DNA from: CAXXOK01 sp964497495
GTDB lineage: Bacteria > Bacillota > Clostridia > Christensenellales > Aristaeellaceae
DNA: 32,257 bases
Assembly (NCBI GenBank): GCA_964497495.1
Contig: CAZCCZ010000039.1
Span: 1-32,257, forward strand
Direction: 5' to 3'
Shown: positions 23,947-32,257 of the stretch, piece after piece
Layout: each line of letters starts with the position of its first letter
Position numbering within the stretch: the first letter of the stretch is position 1
The notes under the pieces: model-generated
Told to the model about the DNA's origin: nothing
Database searches by the model: none
The model's input: the letters and a program-made list of their open reading frames with translations, nothing else
Position numbers and translations under genes: made by a program

Positions 23947-25007
23947 AAACCGTAGCGGTGAACACGGAAAAACCGTACGAGGTGCGCATCGGGCGCGGGC
24001 TGCTGGCCCGCGCGGGCGAAACGCTGGCGGCGCTGACCCCCGCGCGTGCGGCGGCGATTATTGCGGACGACACGGTGGACGGGCTGTACGGCGAGCCGGT
24101 CGCGCGCTCACTGGAAAACGCGGGTTTCCGCGTGGCGCGGATGCGTTTTTCCCACGGGGAAGCCGCCAAAACGCTGGACACCTACGGACGCGGCCTGCGT
24201 TTTCTGGCCGAAAACCGGCTGACCCGCGCGGATACGGTGGTGGCGCTGGGCGGCGGGGTAACGGGGGATATCGCCGGGTTCGCGGCGGCCACCTACCTGC
24301 GCGGCGTGAACGTGTTTCAAATTCCCACCACGCTGCTTTCAATGGTGGACAGCTCCGTAGGCGGCAAGACCGGCGTGGACCTGCCGGAGGGCAAGAACCT
24401 CGTCGGCGCGTTCCACCAGCCGGTGGGCGTGCTGTGCGACCCGGACGCGCTGGACACCCTGCCTGCGGAAACGTTCGCGGACGGCACGGCGGAAGCGCTC
24501 AAGTACGGTGTGCTGTGCGACGAAGCGCTGTTTCAAACGCTGGAAACGGGAAATTTCAAAGACGATATCGAGGACGTGATCGAGCGCTGCGTACGCATCA
24601 AGGCGGACGTCTGCGCGGCGGACGAGCGGGAGGCCGGACGGCGGAAAACCTTGAACCTGGGGCATACGTTCGGCCACGCCGTGGAACTGCTCAGCGGTTA
24701 CCGGACGACCCACGGCTTCGCCGTGGCCGTGGGCATGGTCTACGCCGCGCGTATCGCGGTCAGCCTCGGACGGTGCGGAGAAGGCGACCTGCTCCGGCTG
24801 GTCGCGGCGCTGAAGCGGAACGGGCTGCCGATGGAAGCGCCGTACGGCGCGCCCGCGCTGGCGAACGCGGCCCTTGCGGACAAGAAACGCGCGGGCGACA
24901 GCCTGACCTTCGTGCTGCCTAACGCCGTCGGGCGCTGCGAACTCTGGCCCGTGCCCGTGGAACGCCTGCCGGAACTGGCGAAACGCGCGCTGGGCGAACC
25001 CGTATAA
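23943..25007 (+). CDS. aroB: 3-dehydroquinate synthase
   Basis: AroB converts DAHP to 3-dehydroquinate using NAD and a divalent metal. The 354-residue protein shows the NAD loop ALGGGVTGDIAGFAAATYLRG, the TTLLSMVDSSVGGKTGVD signature, KNLVGAFHQP, the metal ligand Glu in ADGTAEALKYG, and the two histidines in NLGHTFGHAVE and THGFAVAVGM. It starts inside the tyrA stop with AAAGGA upstream. The gene follows the first pathway step in the same operon. Confidence 0.97.
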   Translation: MKTVAVNTEKPYEVRIGRGLLARAGETLAALTPARAAAIIADDTVDGLYGEPVARSLENAGFRVARMRFSHGEAAKTLDTYGRGLRFLAENRLTRADTVVALGGGVTGDIAGFAAATYLRGVNVFQIPTTLLSMVDSSVGGKTGVDLPEGKNLVGAFHQPVGVLCDPDALDTLPAETFADGTAEALKYGVLCDEALFQTLETGNFKDDIEDVIERCVRIKADVCAADEREAGRRKTLNLGHTFGHAVELLSGYRTTHGFAVAVGMVYAARIAVSLGRCGEGDLLRLVAALKRNGLPMEAPYGAPALANAALADKKRAGDSLTFVLPNAVGRCELWPVPVERLPELAKRALGEPV

Positions 25008-25026
25008 TAGAAAGGGAGCGATCCGA

Positions 25027-26166
25027 TTGGAAATACAGGCTCTGCGGGAACAGATCGACTGTTGCGACGACGAACTGGTGAAGGCCTTCGTACAGCGCAT
25101 GGAAACGGCGCTTGCAATCGCCGGTTATAAACGGGAAAACAGCCTGCCGGTGCTGGACCCCGCGCGGGAGCGCGCGGTAATCAACCGCGTTACGCAGGGG
25201 CTGGACGACGCCATGGCGGTGAACGTGAAGCTGCTGTACAACATGATTTTCGATTTAAGCCGCACCTGGCAGCAACGCGCCCTCGCGGGCGAAACGGAAC
25301 TGACCAACCGCATCCAGCGCGCAGTGGAAAACACGCCCAAAACGTTTCCCTCCCGCGCGGTGGTCGCCTGTCAGGGGGTGGAAGGCGCGTATAGCCAGCA
25401 GGCGTGCGACAAGCTCTTCTCCCTGCCGGACATCATGTATTGCAAGCGCTTCGAGGGCGTTTTCCAGGCCATACAGAGCGGGCTTTGCGAGTACGGGGTG
25501 TTGCCGATTGAAAACAGTTCCTACGGCTCGGTCAACGAAGTGTACGACCTGATGCGTAAGTACCGCTTCTCCATCGTGCGCGGGCTGCGGCTGAAGATCG
25601 ACCACCGGCTGCTGGCGCGGCCCGGCGCGAAGCTTTCGGATATCAAGGAGATCATCTCCCACGAACAGGCCATCGGCCAGTGCGGCGCGTTCCTGAAAAG
25701 CCTGCAGGGGGTGAAAGTGACGGTGTTCGGAAACACAGCCGAGGCGGCGCAGGCCGTGAGCGTCAGCGGCCGCAACGACCTGGCGGCTATCTCCTCGCCC
25801 GCGTGCGCGGCGCTCTACGGGCTTTCCGTCGTGGCCGACCGCATCAGCGACAGCGACAGCAACTATACGCGCTTCATCTGCATCGCCAAGGACCTGCAAA
25901 TCTACCCCGGCGCCAACCGTATGAGCCTGATGCTGAACGTCCGGCACACGCCGGGCGCGCTGTACGCGATGATCGCCAAATTCGCCGCCTTGGGGCTGAA
26001 CCTGACCAAGATCGAAAGCCGCCCCATCGCCGGAACGGATTTCGAGTTCATGTTTTATTTCGATCTGGATGCGTCGGTGTACGCGCCGGAGGCGTTGCAG
26101 CTGCTTTGCGAGCTGGACGCGGGGCCGGAGCCGTTTACCTACCTGGGCAGCTACAGCGAGATGTGA
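25027..26166 (+). CDS. pheA: Bifunctional chorismate mutase / prephenate dehydratase (P-protein)
   Basis: This 379-residue protein converts chorismate to prephenate and then to phenylpyruvate. Residues 1-90 are an AroQ-type chorismate mutase (LREQIDCCDDELVKAFVQRM, GYKRENSLPVLDPARE). Residues about 108-290 are the dehydratase with ACQGVEGAYSQQA, GVLPIENSSYGSVNEVYD, ISHEQAIGQC and the N-x-TRF site at 279-283. Residues about 297-375 are an ACT domain (HTPGALYAMI, LTKIESRPI at 326-334) that should bind phenylalanine for feedback inhibition. A TTG start at 25027 is chosen because AGGGAG lies upstream and it gives the full mutase domain. It follows aroB by 19 bp. The mutase also supplies prephenate for TyrA. 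Confidence 0.95.
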   Translation: MEIQALREQIDCCDDELVKAFVQRMETALAIAGYKRENSLPVLDPARERAVINRVTQGLDDAMAVNVKLLYNMIFDLSRTWQQRALAGETELTNRIQRAVENTPKTFPSRAVVACQGVEGAYSQQACDKLFSLPDIMYCKRFEGVFQAIQSGLCEYGVLPIENSSYGSVNEVYDLMRKYRFSIVRGLRLKIDHRLLARPGAKLSDIKEIISHEQAIGQCGAFLKSLQGVKVTVFGNTAEAAQAVSVSGRNDLAAISSPACAALYGLSVVADRISDSDSNYTRFICIAKDLQIYPGANRMSLMLNVRHTPGALYAMIAKFAALGLNLTKIESRPIAGTDFEFMFYFDLDASVYAPEALQLLCELDAGPEPFTYLGSYSEM

Positions 26167-26169
26167 CGT

Positions 26170-27405
26170 ATGCGGTACGGCTTGATCGGCGAAACTCTTG
26201 GGCATAGTTATTCCGCGCGCCTGCACGCCCTGCTGGGGGACGATAACTACGTCCTCCGGCCCGTGGCCCCCGGCGAACTGGATTCCTTTCTGGAAGCGCG
26301 GGATTTCGACGGCCTCAACGTGACCATTCCCTATAAGCGGGCGGTGATTCCGTACTGCGCGGAGCTTAGCGGCACGGCCCGGGCCGTGGGAAGCGTAAAC
26401 ACGCTGGTGAAACGGCCGGACGGCACGCTTTTCGGGGACAACACCGACGCGTACGGGTTCCGGAAAATGGCCGGGGCCGCGGGCGTCCGCTTCGCGGGGA
26501 AGAAGGCGCTGGTGCTGGGCAGCGGCGGCACGAGCCTTACGGCCTGTTACGTGATCCGCGAGGCGGGCGGCACGCCGGTGGTGATCTCCCGCGGCGGGGA
26601 GAACGACTACGACCATCTGGACAGGCACGCCGACGCCGCCGTGATCGTCAACGCCACGCCGGTGGGCATGTACCCCGACGCGGCGGCCTCGCCCGTGGAC
26701 CTGACCCGTTTTCCGAAGCTGGAGGGCGTGCTGGACGTGATCTACAACCCGCTGCGCACCCGGCTGATGCAGCAGGCGGAGGAACTGCGGATTCCGCACG
26801 CGGGTGGGCTGGCGATGCTGGCGTGGCAGGCGGCGCGCGCCCGGGCGCTGTTCGACCATGCGGCGATCCCGGACGGACGGGTGCGCGCGGCGCTGGCGGC
26901 GCTGCGGCGTGAAAAGAGCAATCTGGTGCTGGTCGGCATGCCCGGCTGCGGCAAGACCACCGTGGGCAGGCGTTGCGCCGCCCGGCTGGGCGTGCCGTTT
27001 ATCGACGTCGACGCGGAGATCGTGAAGCGCGCGGGAGAAACGATCCCTGAAATCTTTACAAGGGGTGGGGAAGCCGCGTTCCGCGCGCTGGAGGCGGCGG
27101 TAATCGCCGAAACCGGCGCGCAGGGCGGGCGGGTGCTCGCGGCAGGCGGCGGCGCGGTGCTTTCTGCTGTGAACCGGGCCAACCTGCGCATGAACGGCGC
27201 GGTCGCGTGGCTTACGCGGCCCCTGAACCGGCTGGCGACCGCGGGAAGGCCGCTGTCCACCGGCACGGAGGCGCTGGCAAGGCTTGAAAAGGAGCGCACC
27301 CCGCTCTACCGCGCCGCCGCCGACTTTACGGTCGCTAACGAGCGCACGCTCACGGAGTGCGTGAACCGGGTATTGGAGGGGTACGATGAAGCTCTTCGTG
27401 ATTAA
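26170..27405 (+). CDS. Fused shikimate dehydrogenase / shikimate kinase (AroE-AroK)
   Basis: A 411-residue fusion catalysing two steps, 3-dehydroshikimate to shikimate and then to shikimate 3-phosphate. Residues 1-245 are AroE: GETLGHSYSARLH substrate site, NVTIPYK with catalytic Lys56, DNTDAYGF with Asp93, a nucleotide loop VLGSGGTSLTA and NATPVGM. Residues about 250-411 are AroK: Walker A GMPGCGKT at 256-263, IDVDAEI metal site, FTRGGEAAFRALE and AGGGAVL substrate sites, and a WLTRPLN lid region. There is no stop or frameshift between the halves and all key motifs of both are kept, so both activities are expected. The nucleotide loop GSGGTS differs slightly from the usual GAGG-A/S. It starts 3 bp after the pheA stop and overlaps aroQ by 20 bp. 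Confidence 0.93.
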   Translation: MRYGLIGETLGHSYSARLHALLGDDNYVLRPVAPGELDSFLEARDFDGLNVTIPYKRAVIPYCAELSGTARAVGSVNTLVKRPDGTLFGDNTDAYGFRKMAGAAGVRFAGKKALVLGSGGTSLTACYVIREAGGTPVVISRGGENDYDHLDRHADAAVIVNATPVGMYPDAAASPVDLTRFPKLEGVLDVIYNPLRTRLMQQAEELRIPHAGGLAMLAWQAARARALFDHAAIPDGRVRAALAALRREKSNLVLVGMPGCGKTTVGRRCAARLGVPFIDVDAEIVKRAGETIPEIFTRGGEAAFRALEAAVIAETGAQGGRVLAAGGGAVLSAVNRANLRMNGAVAWLTRPLNRLATAGRPLSTGTEALARLEKERTPLYRAAADFTVANERTLTECVNRVLEGYDEALRD

Positions 27406-27826
27406 CGGTCCCAACCTCAACATGCTGGGCATCCGGGAAAAGAACATCTACGGCACGGGCACCTACGACGAACTGACGGCCTATATCGGCCGTGTGTGCG
27501 CGCGGGAAGGCGTGGAGGCGGAGTGCTTCCAGAGTAACCACGAGGGCGCGATCGTGGACTTTATCCAAAGCGCCAACGGCCGCGCGGACGGTATCGTAAT
27601 CAACCCGGCAGCCTACACCCACACCAGCGTCGCGATCCTGGACGCGCTCAAGGCGGTCGCGCTGCCCGCCGTGGAAGTGCACCTGAGTGACGTGAGTAAG
27701 CGCGAACCCTTCCGGCAGGTGAGCTACGCGGGAATGGCGTGCGAAAAATCCTTCGTCGGGCTGGGTTTCAGGGGCTACGAGGAAGCGATTCTATACTTGA
27801 AGAAACGGCTTGCGGGCAAGGAGTAG
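27386..27826 (+). CDS. aroQ: 3-dehydroquinate dehydratase, type II
   Basis: AroQ dehydrates 3-dehydroquinate to 3-dehydroshikimate. The 146-residue protein is of the small dodecameric type II: INGPNLNMLGIRE, catalytic Tyr22 (NIYGTGTYDEL), FQSNHEGAIVDFI, NPAAYTHTSVA with His79, and EVHLSDVSKREPFR with His99. GGAGGGG just upstream of ATG 27386 supports its start within the aroE-aroK gene. It is the last gene of the operon. Confidence 0.97.
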   Translation: MKLFVINGPNLNMLGIREKNIYGTGTYDELTAYIGRVCAREGVEAECFQSNHEGAIVDFIQSANGRADGIVINPAAYTHTSVAILDALKAVALPAVEVHLSDVSKREPFRQVSYAGMACEKSFVGLGFRGYEEAILYLKKRLAGKE

Positions 27827-27840
27827 CCCGGCAAACGTAA

Positions 27841-27875
27841 ACAGTCGGGCCGGAGCGAAGCTCCGGCCCGACTGT
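27841..27875. terminator. Long hairpin between convergent aroQ and the MATE gene
   Basis: A 16-bp perfect stem (27841-27856 with 27860-27875) closes a GAA loop. It has no T run, but its place 14 bp after aroQ and 28 bp after the opposing gene suggests a shared terminator. A smaller GCCGG/CCGGC hairpin follows at 27881-27895. Confidence 0.7.
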
Positions 27876-27903
27876 GCTATGCCGGAATTTCCGGCCAACC
27901 CGG

Positions 27904-29274
27904 TCACTGCGTTTCCGGCAGCGCCAGATCCTCCCGCGGGATCTTTTTTTGCACCACGCCGTAGGTTACGGCGTGGAACACCACCGTGATCGCCCAGGAG
28001 ATGGGGTAGCTCCACAGCAGCACGTCGAGCGACTGGTATTGGGCAAAGACGGTGTAGACCCACAGAATACGGAAACCGCATACGCCCGCCAGCGTGGTGA
28101 TCATCGGGAACAGGCTGTAGCCCAGCCCGCGAAGCTGGCCCGCCACCACCTCCATGACGCCGCAGAGGAAGTACGTGGTGCTGATGATGGTCAGGCGGAT
28201 CAACCCCTGCCGGATCACCTCCGGATCCTCGTTGTAGACGCTCAGTAGCGTTCCGCCGAAGAACGCGAACAGCCCGCCCAGCACGAGGCCGACGACCGTG
28301 ACGGTAGTCAGGCAGACCCACAGCGTGCGGCGCACGCGCCGGTACTGCCGCGCGCCCACGTTTTGGCCCACGAAGGTCAGGCAGGCCTGCGAAACGCTGT
28401 TCATGGACATGTACACGAAGCCTTCCAGGTTGCTGGAGGCCGCGCAGCCCGCCATGACGACCGAGCCGAAGGAATTGACGGACGCCTGAATCAGCACGTT
28501 GCTGATGGAAAAAAGCGAGCCCTGTATCCCCGCAGGAAGGCCGATTCGGAAGATCGGCCCGAGCGACGAACGGTGAAAACGAATCTGGCGAAGGCTGAGG
28601 CGCACACTGCCGGTATCGTGCACGAGGCAGCGGACGACCAGCACGGCGGAGATGGCCTGGGAAATGATCGTGGCCAGCGCCACGCCTGCCACGCTCATGT
28701 GGAAAACGATCACAAACAGCAGGTTGAGCGCCACGTTCACAAGCCCGGCGAAAGTCAGGAAATAGAGCGGGCGTTTGGTGTCCCCCACGGCGCGGAGGAT
28801 GGCGCTGCCGAACGTGTACAGCATGTTGGCCGGCATGCCGGCAAAATAGATGCGGATATACAGGGTGGACGCGTCGATGACGTTTTCCGGCGAACCCATC
28901 CAGACCAGCAGCGGCCTGGCCATGAAGAGGCCGAACACGCCTACGCTGATACCGCTGACCAGCGCCAGCGCGACGGAGGTATGCACCGTCCGCTGCACGC
29001 CGGACCGGTCCCCCGCGCCCTGCTGCTGGGCGACCGTTACGCTGGTACCCACGGAAAGCCCCATGAAAATGTTGATCAACAGGTTGATCAGGGAGCCGGT
29101 GGAACCGACGGCCGCCAGCGCTTCGCTGCCGGAATACTGGCCCACCACCACGATGTCCGCGGCGTTGTAAAGGAGCTGCAGGATGCCGGTGATCATCAGC
29201 GGAAACGCGAACCGGACTACCTGCTTCAAAATAGGCCCGCGGGTCATATCCATTTGATAGTTCCCGTTCTTCAT
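27904..29274 (-). CDS. MATE-family multidrug or metabolite exporter
   Basis: A 456-residue membrane protein with about twelve helices in two related halves, the MATE layout. Typical segments are the N-terminal RGPILKQVVRFAFPLMITGILQLLYNAADIVVVGQY, AAVGSTGSLINLLINIFMGLSVG, AILRAVGDTKRPLYF, and in the second half GLPAGIQGSLFSISN and GQNVGARQYRRVRR. MATE proteins export cations or drugs with Na+ or H+; the substrate is unknown. ATG 29274 is preferred on length, though its ribosome site is weak; an ATG at 29253 has GGGAAC upstream and would remove only seven residues. An extended -10 element lies about 80 bases upstream. Confidence 0.9.
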   Translation of the reverse strand: MKNGNYQMDMTRGPILKQVVRFAFPLMITGILQLLYNAADIVVVGQYSGSEALAAVGSTGSLINLLINIFMGLSVGTSVTVAQQQGAGDRSGVQRTVHTSVALALVSGISVGVFGLFMARPLLVWMGSPENVIDASTLYIRIYFAGMPANMLYTFGSAILRAVGDTKRPLYFLTFAGLVNVALNLLFVIVFHMSVAGVALATIISQAISAVLVVRCLVHDTGSVRLSLRQIRFHRSSLGPIFRIGLPAGIQGSLFSISNVLIQASVNSFGSVVMAGCAASSNLEGFVYMSMNSVSQACLTFVGQNVGARQYRRVRRTLWVCLTTVTVVGLVLGGLFAFFGGTLLSVYNEDPEVIRQGLIRLTIISTTYFLCGVMEVVAGQLRGLGYSLFPMITTLAGVCGFRILWVYTVFAQYQSLDVLLWSYPISWAITVVFHAVTYGVVQKKIPREDLALPETQ

Positions 29275-29361
29275 GCACGCCGGCGCGCGCGGCGGTCGGC
29301 CATCGACGCGGGAAAGGCCGGGTACCGCGGCAAACCGCCCAAACCCCCTCTCGGAATAGCC

Positions 29362-29370
29362 ATCATAACA
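29362..29370 (-). promoter_or_regulatory. Extended -10 promoter of the MATE gene
   Basis: On the minus strand TG-T-TATGAT runs from 29370 to 29362. No clear -35 box lies 17 bp upstream. The start would be about 80 bases before the gene. Confidence 0.5.
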
Positions 29371-29534
29371 CGTTTTCTTTGGTTTCGCCACCCGGCAAGG
29401 GCAACTTTTTCACAGACAGGTTCCAACGGCAGCAAAAGAACGGCCTTCATCATTCTGAGCGCCGCGAAACGACCTTTCGGACGGTATTACGGATCATATG
29501 CGCGCCTGTTTGTTTAAGAATCCGTAACTTTGCG

Positions 29535-29551
29535 TATCCTATATAAGGATA
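29535..29551 (+). promoter_or_regulatory. Inverted repeat overlapping a possible ftsH promoter
   Basis: TATCCT and AGGATA flank ATATA, giving a perfect 6-bp inverted repeat whose middle contains -10-like sequence (TATATA). It lies about 100 bp before ftsH. It does not match the HrcA (CIRCE) or CtsR sites as I know them. A -35 of TTTAAG at 29513-29518 with TATCCT as -10 is possible but poor. Confidence 0.45.
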
Positions 29552-29647
29552 ACCGTGCCTGCGGTATTCGCAGGGAAACGCGGCCAACGAAGCGAATTAT
29601 GTTCGTATGCGGTAAAAAGCGGCGTTTTTTGGGAAGGACGGGATCGA

Positions 29648-31489
<1,842 letters not shown>

Positions 31490-31500
31490 AACGAATAATG

Positions 31501-31534
31501 AAAAAGCGGACGGGGGAAACCCGTCCGCTTTTTT
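31501..31534. terminator. Intrinsic terminator after ftsH, usable in both directions
   Basis: A 14-bp stem (31501-31514 with 31520-31533) with GGAAA loop ends in a T run of six. The left side begins with an A run, so it can also terminate the opposing acetyltransferase gene ending at 31552. Confidence 0.93.
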
Positions 31535-31551
31535 CGTGCTTTCCTATCCGG

Positions 31552-32040
31552 CTAATCCCCGGCTTCCGGGGCGGCCAATCGCCGCAGCGTATCGCCGGCG
31601 AGGCGGTAGAGCGTCCAGTCGCTCTGCGGCACGGCGCTCAGCGAAAGATAAAAATCGATGCTGGGACGGTTCCAGTTAAGGCAGTTCCATTCCATACGCC
31701 CGCAGCCGCGTCGCACGGCGATCTTCGCCACTTCCGTAAGCAGCGCCTTGCCATAACCGCAGCCGCGGTGCTCCGGCCTTACGTACAGGTCTTCCAGATA
31801 AATACCCGCGCGGCCCAGAAAGGTGGAGAAGTTATGGAAGAACAGGGCGTAACCGATCTCTACTCCGTCCGTAAGGATAAAGAGGACTTCCGCTTTCTTC
31901 CGGTCGAAAAGCCATTCCTCCAGAACGGGCTCCGTGGCGGTCACCTGATCCGGCATCTTTTCGTACGCCGCCAGTTCGCGGATAAATTGCAGAATCAGTT
32001 TCGTGTCTTCCCGTACGGCGCTGCGGAACGTGGTTTTCAA
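31552..32040 (-). CDS. GNAT-family N-acetyltransferase, SSAT/diamine acetyltransferase-like
   Basis: A 162-residue GNAT protein of the spermidine/diamine acetyltransferase-like group: FIRELAAYEKMPDQV at the N-terminus, GYALFFHNFSTFLGRAGIYLEDLYVRPEHRG in the central strands, and the acetyl-CoA loop RGCGYGKALL. The C-terminus has WNCLNWNRPSIDFYLSLSA. The best-known relatives acetylate polyamines or thialysine, but many homologues are uncharacterised. A TTG start at 32040 is used because GGAGGG lies about 7 bases upstream and no ATG or GTG fits. A sigma-A-like promoter is found upstream. Confidence 0.87.
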   Translation of the reverse strand: MKTTFRSAVREDTKLILQFIRELAAYEKMPDQVTATEPVLEEWLFDRKKAEVLFILTDGVEIGYALFFHNFSTFLGRAGIYLEDLYVRPEHRGCGYGKALLTEVAKIAVRRGCGRMEWNCLNWNRPSIDFYLSLSAVPQSDWTLYRLAGDTLRRLAAPEAGD

Positions 32041-32093
32041 CGCGATCCCTCCGGCATGTCGGATATGGCGCCCGCGGGGGCGATCTTCGCCCG

Positions 32094-32122
32094 ATTATAC
32101 CATGGTCCGCTCGCGGGGGCAA
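32094..32122 (-). promoter_or_regulatory. Promoter of the SSAT-like acetyltransferase gene
   Basis: On the minus strand TTGCCC (32122-32117) and a consensus TATAAT (32099-32094) are separated by 17 bp. The start would lie about 45 bases before the TTG start codon. Confidence 0.75.
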
Positions 32123-32194
32123 TCCCGCGCGGGCGGACCCCGGGGACGGTCGGAAAGGAATTTAAAACTTACGCAGAAAAACCGAAAAAAGGTG

Positions 32195-32223
32195 TTGACA
32201 GAGGAAGCGAGCGATGGTATGAT
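32195..32223 (+). promoter_or_regulatory. Strong sigma-A promoter, probably of an rRNA operon
   Basis: TTGACA (32195-32200) and TATGAT (32218-32223) have a 17-bp spacer and an A-rich upstream stretch (around 32165-32190) like an UP element. The downstream leader suggests an rRNA operon. Confidence 0.88.
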
Positions 32224-32257
32224 ATTCAAGCTCGCCTGAGAGCGACGAACCTTGAAA
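32224..32257 (+). other. Start of a pre-16S rRNA leader, cut by the right edge
   Basis: The last bases (GCTCGCCTGAGAGCG followed by ACGAACCTTGAAA) resemble the leader just upstream of 16S rRNA genes in Bacillota, which commonly carries a CCTTTGAAAACTGAAC-like element. No mature 16S sequence is reached. The identification rests on this short similarity and the strong promoter. Confidence 0.6.

Larger units (their letters stand above)
29275..29647. other. Divergent intergenic region between the MATE gene and ftsH
   Basis: This 373-bp gap holds no convincing gene. It contains a minus-strand extended -10 element for the MATE gene (29362-29370) and a 6-bp inverted repeat with AT centre upstream of ftsH (29535-29551). 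The remaining sequence shows no hairpin or repeat that I can support. Confidence 0.7.

Noticed and set aside
25003..25008. TATAAT before pheA as an internal promoter
   Set aside because: There is no -35 at a suitable distance and no TG extension; the hexamer overlaps the aroB stop codon and may be coincidental.
28363..29517. 384-residue open frame antisense to the MATE gene
   Set aside because: It mirrors the codon bias of the MATE gene, has no recognisable domain and crosses the gene's promoter region.

Overview
The window is a GC-rich chromosomal segment from a Gram-positive bacterium, most likely a member of the Clostridia (Bacillota). The main evidence is a fatty-acid synthesis cluster in the order fabT-fabH-acpP-fabK-fabD-fabG-fabF-accB-fabZ-accC-accD-accA, with FabK as the enoyl reductase. 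Strong AGGAGG ribosome sites, an ATP-type PEP carboxykinase, a DegV protein, consensus sigma-A promoters and a Bacillota-style pre-16S leader at the right edge support this. The order within Clostridia cannot be fixed from the sequence; a Christensenellales-like lineage is only a guess. I see no phage, transposase or plasmid gene. This is core chromosome with some accessory regulatory cassettes.

Layout. 1-290: a hairpin-rich direct-repeat array that runs off the left edge. 290-496: a possible small transcript ending in an intrinsic terminator. 497-3185: dnaX and rsmA. 3186-5200: a hairpin-rich leader, pckA and its terminator. 5256-7230: a LysE-type exporter, then a small-protein cassette of two DUF4342-like paralogues and a four-helix membrane protein. 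7246-9876 (minus): an ECF sigma factor, a membrane anti-sigma-like protein and an orphan solute-binding protein, behind an ECF-type promoter. 9881-11187 (minus): a TRIC/UPF0126 membrane protein and a YpeA-like acetyltransferase. 11367-21782: the FASII/acetyl-CoA carboxylase operon ending in a DegV/FakB-type fatty-acid-binding protein. 21800-27875: an aromatic amino acid operon with a Phe/Tyr-rich leader peptide and attenuator, then aroF, tyrA, aroB, pheA, an aroE-aroK fusion and aroQ. 27904-29370 (minus): a MATE exporter. 29648-31533: ftsH and its terminator. 31552-32122 (minus): a SSAT-like GNAT acetyltransferase. 32195-32257: a consensus promoter and leader pointing into an rRNA operon beyond the right edge.

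How the genes work together. The acc genes make malonyl-CoA, FabD loads it onto AcpP, FabH starts chains, and FabF/FabG/FabZ/FabK elongate them. FabT, encoded first, probably represses the operon through a palindrome on its promoter, and the DegV protein at the end may link it to exogenous fatty acids. The aromatic operon covers DAHP to shikimate-3-phosphate plus the Phe and Tyr branches from chorismate, but lacks aroA and aroC. Its leader peptide is rich in Phe and Tyr and has no Trp, which fits the end products of the encoded branches.

The most noteworthy items are the ribosome-mediated Phe/Tyr attenuator, the sigma/anti-sigma/solute-binding-protein cassette with its overlapping terminator and ECF promoter, the DUF4342 pair, the hairpin-rich pckA leader and the repeat array at the left edge.
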